A stretch of 64,000 bases of DNA from DATCJA01 sp963734635. GTDB lineage: Bacteria > Acidobacteriota > Vicinamibacteria > Vicinamibacterales > UBA2999. The DNA lies in assembly GCA_963734635.1 (NCBI GenBank), contig CAVTIA010000014.1:806001-870000 (forward strand). The letters run 5' to 3'. Shown piece by piece: positions 10,576-18,467 of this stretch; within the stretch, counting starts at the first letter, position 1; each line of letters starts with the position of its first letter. The notes below the pieces were generated by a model that saw nothing but the letters and a program-made list of their open reading frames with translations, searched no databases and had not been told where the DNA came from. The position numbers and the translations under genes are program-made.

Positions 10576-11979
10576 ATGTCCTTCCTGATCAAGCGATGCA
10601 TTCCCCGGCGGACATTCCTGCGGAGCGCCGGAGTGACACTCGCACTCCCGCTGCTCGACGCGATGGTGCCCGCCAGGCCTGTTCTGGCGCAGACAGCAGC
10701 TCCCGCGCCGAAGCGCTTCGTCGGCGTCTTCTTTCCGCACGGGATGGCACCCGGCTTGTGGGAGCCGGGCTCGAAGGGCGCGCTCCCGGAGAAGCTCCCC
10801 TTCATCCTCGAGTCTCTCGAGAAGTTCAAGAATCAGACGGTCGTGCTGACCGGCCTGTGGTCGAAGTCGGCTGAGCCGCCTGAAGGAACGACCGGGTCCG
10901 ATCACTGGGTCGCGGCGGCCTACCTGACGGGAATCAAACCGCGGAAGACGGCAGGTGCAGACGCGACGGTCGGGAGTCCCACTATCGATCAGATTATCGC
11001 GAAGACGATCGGCCGCGACACGTTGCTGCCGTCGCTTCAGCTCGCCATCGAGGATCCCAACGCGAGCTCGAGTAACTGTGGCGAAGGGTACAGTTGCGCG
11101 TACACCAACTCGATCTCGTGGACTGGCCTCCCAACGCCGCCGGACGAATCCCTCATGCGGACGGCGCCATTGCCAATGGAGCTCAATCCGCAGGTGGTGT
11201 TCGAGCGGCTGTTCGGCAGCGTCGGGTCGGCGGAGGTGCGGGCCGCACGCTTAGTGCAACGGCGGAGCATTCTGGATTCGATCGTTGGCGAGTTGCAGCG
11301 CCTGAAGAACGATCTGGGTCCGGGAGACCAGCGGACGCTCAACCAGTACACCGACGAAATTCGCGAGATCGAACGGCGTCTCGCGCTGGCGGCGAAGATG
11401 TCGAGCGACGTACCGGAGATGAATCTGCCGCCCGGCATTCCCGAGGATTTCGACGAGCACATGCGCCTGCACTACGACCTGCTCGCGCTGGCGTTCAAGG
11501 CCGACATCACGCGCGTCGCCACGATCCTCGGCGCCCGCGATTTGACGAGCCGCGTCTATCGCTTCCCGAAGGGTTCCCTGTTCCCCGACGGCGGCACCAG
11601 CGTCAGCTTTCACGGCGGGTCGCACCATCAGGAAGATCCCAACAACATGCGGCGGTACGCGCTGTTGAACCGCTACCACGTCTCCACGCTGGGATACCTC
11701 GCCGAGAAGCTGCGATCGATTCCGGAGGGCGACGGCACATTGCTGGATCACTCGCTCGTGCTGTACGGCTCCAACATGGGCAACTCGAACCAGCACCAGC
11801 ATTACGACGTGCCGCACATCCTGGTTGGAGGCGCGGGAGGCGAGCTCCAGGGGAACCGGCATCTTCACTACGAGACGAAGGCGGTGACGACCGGGAATCT
11901 GCTGCTTCGGCTGCTCGATATGTACGGTGTGCATCAGGACACGCAGGGCGACAGCACAGGAAGGCTCGAGGATCTGTAG
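10576..11979 (+). CDS. DUF1552 domain protein with Tat signal
   Basis: 467 residues. The N-terminus has the twin-arginine motif RRTFLRS followed by a hydrophobic stretch and LAQ, so folded export by Tat is expected. The body shows FFPHGMAPGLWEPG, LTGLWSKSAEPPEGTTGSDHW, SCAYTNSISW, NQYTDEIREIERRL and GSHHQEDPNNMRRYALLNRYH, typical of DUF1552 proteins. They resemble the alkaline-phosphatase/DUF1501 fold distantly, and no reaction is proven. It lies between a DUF1592 gene and an ankyrin gene, an arrangement I know from other Acidobacteriota and Verrucomicrobiota; a complex of the three is plausible. Confidence 0.9.
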   Translation: MSFLIKRCIPRRTFLRSAGVTLALPLLDAMVPARPVLAQTAAPAPKRFVGVFFPHGMAPGLWEPGSKGALPEKLPFILESLEKFKNQTVVLTGLWSKSAEPPEGTTGSDHWVAAAYLTGIKPRKTAGADATVGSPTIDQIIAKTIGRDTLLPSLQLAIEDPNASSSNCGEGYSCAYTNSISWTGLPTPPDESLMRTAPLPMELNPQVVFERLFGSVGSAEVRAARLVQRRSILDSIVGELQRLKNDLGPGDQRTLNQYTDEIREIERRLALAAKMSSDVPEMNLPPGIPEDFDEHMRLHYDLLALAFKADITRVATILGARDLTSRVYRFPKGSLFPDGGTSVSFHGGSHHQEDPNNMRRYALLNRYHVSTLGYLAEKLRSIPEGDGTLLDHSLVLYGSNMGNSNQHQHYDVPHILVGGAGGELQGNRHLHYETKAVTTGNLLLRLLDMYGVHQDTQGDSTGRLEDL

Positions 11980-11998
11980 GTTCAGGAATTCGTCTTTG

Positions 11999-13727
11999 AT
12001 GAAACGACTACTGGTGACGTGCGGGGTGCTGGCCGCCCTGGTCGGCGGGGCGAGCCCACTGTGTGCCAGCGAGGTCGCCGATGCGGTGATGCGCGGCGAC
12101 ACCGCCGCGTTGCGCGCATTGATCCGCAAGAAGGCCGACGTCAACGCGCCGCAGCGGGACGGTTCCACTGCGCTGCACTGGGCAGTGCACCGCGACGACC
12201 TGGAGGCGGCAGATCTGCTGATTGCCGCAGGGGCGAACGTCCGTGCAGCCACGCGCGAGGAGGTCACACCGCTGGCGATGGCGTGCCTCGAGGCGAGCGT
12301 GCCGATGGTGGAGCGGCTTCTGAAGGCGGGAGCCGATCCACGCGAACGTGGCCCCAACGGCGAGACGATGCTGATGTTCGCGGCGAGGAATGGCCGCGTC
12401 GATCTGATCAAGCGGCTGGCTGCCGCGGGCGTGGATGTCAACGCGCGCGAGAATATTCGTGGCACCACGGCGCTGATGTGGGCCATCGTCGAGCGGCACT
12501 CCGAGGCAGTGAAAACCCTGCTGGCGGCAGGCGCCGATCCCGCAATCACATCGGGGCCTGCAGGCCTGCCCCAGAACTACCTGGCCCCGCGCCTGAACGT
12601 ACAGAACGTGGAGCAGGCGCGGGAGCGGCGCCGGCGTGCGGCCGCCGCTGGACGCACGTATGCCGAGCAGCTCGAGCTCGAGCGCTCGCAGGGGCTCGGT
12701 GCGGCACCCGCGCGCCAGCCCGCCGATGACAACGACAACGACAACGTCGCGGTCGTCGCGGGGCTGGTCGGCGGCGGGGGCGGTGGGCTGACCGCGCTGG
12801 TGTTCGCCGCGCGCGAAGGGGACCTCGAGTCAACCCGGGCTCTGCTCGATGCGGGAGCCGACGTCAATCAGACCACCGAGTACCGGCTGGACGCCCGTGC
12901 TCACGGCGATCAACAACCGCAATTACGCGGTGGCGTCGCTTCTCGTGGAGCGCGGCGGCGACGTCAACATCGCCAACAAGGGCGGTTGGACGCCGCTCTA
13001 TCTCGCCACGGACAACCGCAACATCGAGGGCGGTGACTATCCCGTTCCGAAGCCGGACAGGGAGCATCTCGAGATCATCAGGATCCTGCTCGAGAAAGGC
13101 GCCAATCCCAACGCGCGGATCCGCGAGAACACGCTGACGCGCACCATCTTCACCATGCAGTGGTTTTTCGAGGACGGCGCCACGCCGTTCGTGCGCGCTG
13201 CGCAGTCGAGTGATACGGCGCTGATGAAGCTGCTGCTGCAGCACGGTGCTGATCCGAAGATTGCCACTGCGAATGGCGACTCCGCGCTGACTGCAGCCGC
13301 TGGCATCGGCTGGGTCGAGGGTGTGACCTACGAGCGATCGCGCGAGGAAAACGTCGAGGCAGTCCGTATGCTGCTGGATCTCGGACTCGATGCAAACCAC
13401 GCGAATGGTGAGGGGCGCACCCCGCTCATGGGCGCCGCACTCAAGGGGCGCAACTCCGTGATCCAGTTGCTCGTCGATCGCGGTGCGCGGCTCGAAATCC
13501 GGGATCGCGGCAGCCGGGATACGGAGCGGATAGGCTCAGTGGCGGCGGGCTACACGTGGCAGGCGCTCGACTACGCGGAGGGACTTGTCCGTGTGGGTGT
13601 GCAGGGCGCGATCGCGTATCCGGAAACCGCCGCCTTCATCCGCAGGTTGATGATGGAGCGCGATATTCCAGTCCCGCCGGAGAATCGAAACATCCTGTCG
13701 ATCTGCGTCGTGACGCTTTGTCAGTAG
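11999..13727 (+). CDS. Exported ankyrin-repeat protein (one frameshift)
   Basis: About 575 residues. Signal peptide MKRLLVTCGVLAAL ending CAS, then ankyrin repeats on both sides of the break: DVNAPQRDGSTALHWAVHRDDLEAA, GANVRAATREEVTPLAMAC, GETMLMFAARNGRVDLI, then after a linker GLTALVFAAREGDLESTRALLDAG and TPLYLATDNRN, GRTPLMGAALKGRNSVIQLL. Around residues 200-260 is a charged, possibly coiled insert. The +1 shift is near 12,884: dropping one C from TACCGGCTGG gives EYGWTPVLTAINNRN. A protein-binding role near the DUF1592/DUF1552 pair is inferred. Confidence 0.88.
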
Positions 13728-13736
13728 TGAACCGGT

Positions 13737-14144
13737 TCAATTGCGCGTAAGGACGAACTCACCCTTCTGATTTCCCTGCATCCAGGTGCCGCGCAGGATG
13801 CGGCGGTACGCTCCGATATTCTCGAGGCGACCGTCCACCACGATTGGTACCGCCTTGCCCGAGGCATCCTTGCCGTCGGCTTCCAGTTTCACCACCCACG
13901 ACGAAGGGTCGGAGTAATCGACGGTGACTCGCTTGACAATCGCGGCGCCCGGCCCGGGGTTGATCACGCCAGTGATGGTCTTCCCGTCCCAGTCGAGATT
14001 CAGCAGCAGGCGGCTCGGCTTCTCTTTCGGACCCCATTGACCGCTCCACTGGCCGTCCAGCGGGTGCCCGAATTGCGCCGCAGTGGCGGCCTGCACGGCC
14101 AGCCACGTCAAGAGCATCACGAACAAGATCCTTCGCGCGTCCAT
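13737..14144 (-). CDS. Small exported protein of unknown function
   Basis: 135 residues. Signal peptide MDARRILFVMLLTWLAVQAA ending TAA, then a short beta-rich domain: PLDGQWSGQWG, SRLLLNLDWDGKTITGVINPG, VDYSDPSSWVVKLEADGKD, RILRGTWMQGNQKGEFVLTR. The pattern, with a final GTW...G.F.L motif, resembles small lipocalin-like or calycin-type domains, but I cannot assign a family. The ATG is 7 bases beyond the stop of the upstream GDTLVV gene on the same strand, so they are likely one operon together with the DUF6152 gene before it. Confidence 0.75.
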   Translation of the reverse strand: MDARRILFVMLLTWLAVQAATAAQFGHPLDGQWSGQWGPKEKPSRLLLNLDWDGKTITGVINPGPGAAIVKRVTVDYSDPSSWVVKLEADGKDASGKAVPIVVDGRLENIGAYRRILRGTWMQGNQKGEFVLTRN

Positions 14145-14151
14145 CACGTCG

Positions 14152-15159
14152 TCAGCGTGGGGTCGCACCGGCAGGCAGTTCGCCGGGCTGTCTTCGCGGA
14201 CCGAAGATCGGCTGGCCGAAGTCGTCGACCAGTCGGTAGAGGAACTGATTATTCTCCTGGCAGATGTACTCCTGCAACTCGCCGTTGGGCTCCCACGGGA
14301 CATCCCAGGCAATCGTGAACGGCCGCGTGTACGCACCGGGATCGTTCACCGTGGCCTCGTAGCGCAGCGTGTTCTTGTTCGGTCGTGAGAACCGCTCGAC
14401 CACGTGCAACTTGTCGGTGTGCGGGTGGCCGAAGTAGTCGAGCCACGAATTCTCGTTGAAACCGACGACGTCGATCACAAGCGTGTCACCCTCCCAGCGG
14501 CCGACCGAGTGTCCGAGGTAGGTGGGATTGAGTGCCTCATCGTCCGGATGTGGCCGCCCGTCCATGTAAATCTCCCGCCAGATGTGTGTTGCACCTTCGA
14601 AGATCATGATGATTCGCCGCGACTCCGGAAGCTGGATGATTTCCATCGGGTATGGCGTGGCCATGAGGCGCGGTCCACCCGGTGGCAGGCAGTAGCCCTC
14701 GGGGTCGTACTTCGAGTTGTTGCGGGAGTTGTAGTCGTACACAGCCGCCGACCAGGGCATCCATGGGATCCAGGGCTCGGACTTCGCTCCACCCCTTCCG
14801 CTGCCGTCGCCGCCGCCTGCCCCGCCTGGGCCGGCTGCCCGGCCCGCCGCCTGTGCCTGTCGAATCTCGGGCAACGGCTGGCCGTCGGAGCCCACGAGCC
14901 GCATTCCCATATTCGTGATGTAGGGAACCCGCCACGCCCCCTTCTCACCTGGAACGCGCCCGAGATTGACGGTACCGTCAGGCAGCCGTGGGGTCGGCGA
15001 TGCGGGTGAGGGAGTGCCGCCACCGCCGCGTCCGGCCGGCGGTTGAGCCGCCTGAGTGGGCTCCGAAGCGCCCTCAGGGGCGTGAGGAGCTCCGGCAGCA
15101 GCGGCGACAAACACGACGGCCGAAACGCCGAGCAGCATGCCGCGCACACCTTTTCGCAC
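14152..15159 (-). CDS. GDTLVV-motif secreted protein, long form
   Basis: 335 residues, longer than its paralogues because of a Gly/Ala-rich segment (about residues 105-125) after the signal peptide and a PRLPDGTVNLGR block. The core is YLGHSVGRWEGDTLVIDVVGFNE, followed by PHTDKLHVVERFSR, VNDPGAYTRPFTI and YICQENNQFLYRL. ESRRIIMIFEGATHIWREIYMDGRPHP takes the place of the usual THIFILHE block. The start is GTG, with GAAGGAG upstream on the minus strand. It lies downstream of a DUF6152 gene, the reverse order of the pair at 5.5 kb. Function unknown. Confidence 0.85.
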   Translation of the reverse strand: MRKGVRGMLLGVSAVVFVAAAAGAPHAPEGASEPTQAAQPPAGRGGGGTPSPASPTPRLPDGTVNLGRVPGEKGAWRVPYITNMGMRLVGSDGQPLPEIRQAQAAGRAAGPGGAGGGDGSGRGGAKSEPWIPWMPWSAAVYDYNSRNNSKYDPEGYCLPPGGPRLMATPYPMEIIQLPESRRIIMIFEGATHIWREIYMDGRPHPDDEALNPTYLGHSVGRWEGDTLVIDVVGFNENSWLDYFGHPHTDKLHVVERFSRPNKNTLRYEATVNDPGAYTRPFTIAWDVPWEPNGELQEYICQENNQFLYRLVDDFGQPIFGPRRQPGELPAGATPR

Positions 15160-15197
15160 GTGACGTCTCCTTCAAGTCCAGAAGTGCGGAATGCCCG

Positions 15198-15593
15198 TCA
15201 GTTGTCGTTCTGACTTGATGCAGCAAAGAGCCGCTGGCCCGTTTCCGTGAGGAGCACGACGCGCGCGTTGCCAGTCGGACTGCCGTCCCTGGCCAGGCTT
15301 CCCTCGACGGTGACCTTGTCGCCGATCTTCATCGTGTTTCGCGTCCAGCCGGCGCGCATCAGGCCATTCGGGCTTCCCATTTCCATCGCCCAGTTGATGA
15401 CTTTGTCGCTCTTTTCGTCGACGACGTCGATGTAGAACCACGTGTGGGGGTTCTGCCACTCGACTTTGGTGACTATTCCCGTCAGTTTGAACGGCTTGCT
15501 GGCGTCGAATTCCGCGGCGAACGAATGGTGCGGCGCCGCAGGTACTGCGGCCAGGAAAAGCATCCCGAGAGCGGCAGCCAGGTGGCGTGTCAC
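15198..15593 (-). CDS. DUF6152 family protein, copy 2
   Basis: 131 residues, signal peptide ending AAPHHSF, then AEFDASKPFKLTGIVTKVEWQNPHTWFYIDVVDE, WAMEMGSPNGLMRAGW and KIGDKVTVEGSLARDGS. GTG start with GGAGGA upstream. It is the first gene of a minus-strand group (DUF6152, GDTLVV, small exported protein). A divergent DUF6152 copy begins 201 bases away on the other strand, so this spacer probably holds two promoters; I saw no clear operator in it. Confidence 0.88.
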   Translation of the reverse strand: MTRHLAAALGMLFLAAVPAAPHHSFAAEFDASKPFKLTGIVTKVEWQNPHTWFYIDVVDEKSDKVINWAMEMGSPNGLMRAGWTRNTMKIGDKVTVEGSLARDGSPTGNARVVLLTETGQRLFAASSQNDN

Positions 15594-15794
15594 GGACGGT
15601 CCTCCAATGCAACGAGATTGTCGTTATGCCTGCAGACCGGTGTCAACTTCTCGGTATGGCCCAGATATGGATCCTTGACACCGGGAACGCGGCGTGGCCA
15701 TGATCTACCGCCCGCGCCGGCGGGCGAGCCTGATAGAGGAAAATACACGCGGGCTTTGGTCCAGGCGGACCAATACACCTGGAGGGATTTCTCA

Positions 15795-16181
15795 ATGCGA
15801 ATGAAGCTTGCGGCGTTGGTGGCTGGCTTCGGCCTTCTCTGGGTCGCCGTCCCGGTTGTCGCGCATCACGCGGTCGGGGCTGAATACGACGTCAACAAGC
15901 CGGTCAAGTTGACGGGTACCGTGACCAAGATCGAATGGACGAATCCGCACGCGCGCATCTACTTCGACGTGGCCCAGCCGGATGGAACCAAGGTGAACTG
16001 GAACGTGGAGCTGGCCGCCCGCAGCGCGCTCGTGCGCCAGGGGTGGACGCAGCGGTCCGTCAACATTGGCGACACGGTGACAGTCGAAGGCAGCTTGGCC
16101 CGATCGGGCGTGAACATGGTCAACGCACGCGCGGTGCAGCTGCCCGACGGCAAAAAAGTCTTCTCGGGCGAAAACCAGTAA
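15795..16181 (+). CDS. DUF6152 family protein, copy 3
   Basis: 128 residues. Signal peptide ending VVA, mature start HHAVGAEYDVNKPVKLTGTV, then IEWTNPHARIYFDVAQPDG and VTVEGSLARSGVNMVNARAV. The first HH is followed by AV rather than SF. GGAGGG eight bases before the ATG sets the start. The next gene begins 20 bases on and is a GDTLVV protein, giving a mirror image of the minus-strand pair on the other side of the 201-base spacer. Confidence 0.88.
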   Translation: MRMKLAALVAGFGLLWVAVPVVAHHAVGAEYDVNKPVKLTGTVTKIEWTNPHARIYFDVAQPDGTKVNWNVELAARSALVRQGWTQRSVNIGDTVTVEGSLARSGVNMVNARAVQLPDGKKVFSGENQ

Positions 16182-16201
16182 TTCCCATGAGGAGGGTTCG
16201 C

Positions 16202-17023
16202 GTGAGGAAGCTGCTTGTCGTCTCCGCGATGACCGCTCTGTTGTTGCCTCTGCTGGCGCAGTCAGCGTCCACGCAGTACGACTCGACACAGAAGCCGATT
16301 GCGACGGTGCGGCGCGCGGGCCCGCCCAAGGGACCTGTCCCTCGACTGCCCAGCGGGATGGTCGATCTCATGGACGCCACGTGGACCGGTGGCGGCCCGG
16401 TCAACGACCTCGAAGGGCAGGGCGGACTGAAGAAGGGCGAACTCGACACGCTGCTGCTCCCGTGGGCGAAGGCGCTGATGGCCACGCGGGATGAGACGCA
16501 GGAGCCGCACAACGCCTGTCTCCCGATGGGGGTCCCGCGCGTGACGCCGTTCCCGTACCGGTTCGTGCAGAACTACACGCACAAGCCGCCAACGCACATG
16601 TTCATCCTGCACGAGGGGAACATTCACAGCTATCGGCAGATCTTCATGGACGGCCGAAAGCATCCCGCGGAGCTCGACCCGACATGGTACGGCCATTCGA
16701 TCGGGCGGTTTGAGAAGGACACGCTCGTCATCGACACGGTTGGCTACAACGACAAGTTCTGGTTCGACCGCCGCGGTCACCCGCATACCGAGCAGCTGCG
16801 CACCGTCGAGCGGTGGACGCGGCTCAATCTTGGCGAGATGGAAAACAAGGTGACGATTGACGACCCGGGCGCGTACAGCAAGCCCTTCACCTTGACGTTT
16901 ATGGCGACGACCACCCCCGGTGATGAGCTGCTTGAGTACATCTGCCAGGAAAACAATCAGTACGGGATTCAGACCATTCCCGGCTACAAGGGCCCGACCT
17001 TCGGCACCGCACCGGCGAAGTAG
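16202..17023 (+). CDS. GDTLVV-motif secreted protein
   Basis: 273 residues. Signal peptide MRKLLVVSAMTALLLPLLAQ, then PRLPSGMVDLMDATWTGGGP, GGLKKGELDTLLLPWAKALM, FILHEGNIHSYRQIFMDG, the core GHSIGRFEKDTLVIDTVGYND, PHTEQLRTVERWTRL, TIDDPGAYSKPFTL and YICQENNQYGIQ. The GTG at 16202 is preferred over the ATG at 16187 because GGAGGG lies between them at the right distance. It is very similar to the gene at 31.1 kb, pointing to fairly recent duplication or shared constraint. Confidence 0.85.
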   Translation: MRKLLVVSAMTALLLPLLAQSASTQYDSTQKPIATVRRAGPPKGPVPRLPSGMVDLMDATWTGGGPVNDLEGQGGLKKGELDTLLLPWAKALMATRDETQEPHNACLPMGVPRVTPFPYRFVQNYTHKPPTHMFILHEGNIHSYRQIFMDGRKHPAELDPTWYGHSIGRFEKDTLVIDTVGYNDKFWFDRRGHPHTEQLRTVERWTRLNLGEMENKVTIDDPGAYSKPFTLTFMATTTPGDELLEYICQENNQYGIQTIPGYKGPTFGTAPAK

Positions 17024-17157
17024 GGGACAGGGGATAGGGGACAGGTTACAGGGGGCACGGATCGAACCTGCCTCTGGAACTAATCCCCTCGAACCCATCC
17101 CCTCGAACCCGTCCCCTGTAACCTATAACCTGTAACCTGTTCCCTGTTCCCTGTACC
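17021..17157. repeat. Tandem/inverted GGGGACAGG / CCTGTAACCTGT tract
   Basis: Runs of GGGGACAGG and CAGGTTACAGG on the left are answered by CCCCTGTAACC and CCTGTAACCTGTT on the right, allowing a long imperfect hairpin after the stop of the GDTLVV gene. A shorter tract of the same words follows the next gene at 18.1 kb. A likely terminator-like role is inferred. Confidence 0.75.
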
Positions 17158-17228
17158 TCCTCCAACCTCGCCCCGGGTTGACGTTCGACAGCGGATCGGG
17201 ATCATAATGCCCCCCCAAGAAGGCCATC

Positions 17229-18083
17229 ATGGCGTCGGCGAGAGAACACCCTATTCAGATGAGGAAACTAATGGCAAGACGTGACGCTTTTCGTGTGTTG
17301 ATATGGGCGATCGCAATCCTGTTCGCGGCAGCACCCGTGTTGGCGCAGCAGGCCGCGGCGCAGAAACCGTTCGAGCCGCAGGTCGGACAGGCCGGCAAGG
17401 ATGTCGTCTGGGTGCCGACGCCGCAGGCGCTGGTCGACAAGATGCTCGACATGGCGAAGGTCACGCCGCAGGACTTCGTGATGGACCTCGGGTCGGGTGA
17501 CGGGCGCACGGTGATCACAGCCGCCAAGCGCGGGGCACGAGCGCTCGGCATCGAATACAACCCGAACATGGTGGAGTTGTCGCAAAAGAATGCCACGACG
17601 GCTGGCGTCACGGCTCGTGCGACGTTCCAGAACGCCGACCTGTTCGAGACCGATTTCTCGAAGGCGCAGGTCATCACGATGTTTCTGCTGCCGTCGATCA
17701 ACATGAAGCTTCGGCCGAAGCTTCTCGAGCTCAGGCCCGGTACCCGCATCGTGTCGAACACGTTCACGATGGAAGACTGGGAGGCAGACGAGACCCAGAG
17801 GATCGAGCAGGATTGCACCAGCTGGTGCACGGCGCTCTTGTGGATCGTGCCGGCCAAGGTCGGCGGCAACTGGCGCGTCGGCGAGAATCAGCTCGTGCTG
17901 AAGCAGCAGTTCCAGATGTTGTCGGGGACGCTCGGTTCGAACGAGATTTCGGCCGCCCGCATGCGCGGCAACGACATCACGTTTACGGTCGGCAACGCCG
18001 TGTATGCAGGGCGCGTCGACGGCAACAGCATGAAAGGCACAATCAAGGGCGGAAGCGGCGGCACGTTTACCGCGACGCGGTAA
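17229..18083 (+). CDS. Exported SAM-dependent methyltransferase-like protein
   Basis: 284 residues. The N-terminus has a clear signal peptide (RRDAFRVLIWAIAILFAAAPVLAQ). Then comes a class I methyltransferase fold: motif I VMDLGSGDGRTVI (about residue 83), ALGIEYNPNMVELSQ (acidic motif II), NADLFETDF and MFLLPSINMKLRPKL. The last 70 residues (MLSGTLGSNEIS, GTIKGGSGGTFTATR) form a small beta-rich tail. Export of a methyltransferase is odd because SAM is cytosolic; similar signal-bearing proteins do occur. The start could also be ATG 17259 or 17271; GAGGAAA precedes the latter. Confidence 0.8.
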   Translation: MASAREHPIQMRKLMARRDAFRVLIWAIAILFAAAPVLAQQAAAQKPFEPQVGQAGKDVVWVPTPQALVDKMLDMAKVTPQDFVMDLGSGDGRTVITAAKRGARALGIEYNPNMVELSQKNATTAGVTARATFQNADLFETDFSKAQVITMFLLPSINMKLRPKLLELRPGTRIVSNTFTMEDWEADETQRIEQDCTSWCTALLWIVPAKVGGNWRVGENQLVLKQQFQMLSGTLGSNEISAARMRGNDITFTVGNAVYAGRVDGNSMKGTIKGGSGGTFTATR

Positions 18084-18110
18084 CGGCCTCGCTCACACTT
18101 ACGCCAGCGG

Positions 18111-18190
18111 CAGGTTACAGGTTACAGGGGAGAGGGATCGAACCTGTCCCCTGTCAACCTGTAACCTGTAACCTGTAACCTATTCCCTTC
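18111..18190. repeat. GTTACAGGTTACAGG tandem/inverted tract
   Basis: CAGGTTACAGGTTACAGG is followed about 40 bases later by its complement words CCTGTAACCTGTAACCTG. This is the same vocabulary as the tract at 17021-17157, so the two sides of the methyltransferase gene carry related repeats. The rest of the spacer up to 18295 shows no gene. Confidence 0.75.
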
Positions 18191-18295
18191 GGATCAATAC
18201 CTGAATTCATAGCGGCGTAATCTTCGCGGCCTTATTCGAATCGAATGACCCCAGTCGTCACCATCGCCCCGTCCGCGTCACGGCTGCGGCGGGTT

Positions 18296-18453
18296 GGACC
18301 GCTAGGGGGCGGCTCGTTGCGTGAGTTTTGGTACTCGTTGTGCCCCCGCATAGCGGTCCTAGGCGCGCGGAGCGCGTCAAGCGGATACTGTCAACCAGCC
18401 AAGGGCGAGGCTCAGCGAGTACGGGATGTCAAAGGCGAGCCGTTGGCTGGTCA
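18296..18453 (+). repeat. Composite three-palindrome element, copy 1
   Basis: Three parts in order: an outer stem GGACCGCTA ... TAGCGGTCC (18296-18359), a short palindrome GGCGCGCGGAGCGCG, then a stem AACCAGCCAAGGGC ... GCCGTTGGCTGGT. It ends about 14 bases before the ATG of receptor 2. The same three parts recur at 49195-49335, and inverted at 40117-40256; the last two parts recur at 50536-50665. Together with the tract at 18.1 kb this fills the 384-base gene-free stretch. Confidence 0.85.
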
Positions 18454-18467
18454 CGGAGGCTGCTGCC

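Noticed and set aside
18084..18467. A gene in the 384-base gap before receptor 2
   Set aside because: Open frames there run through palindromes and lack ribosome binding sites; the sequence is accounted for by two repeat tracts.
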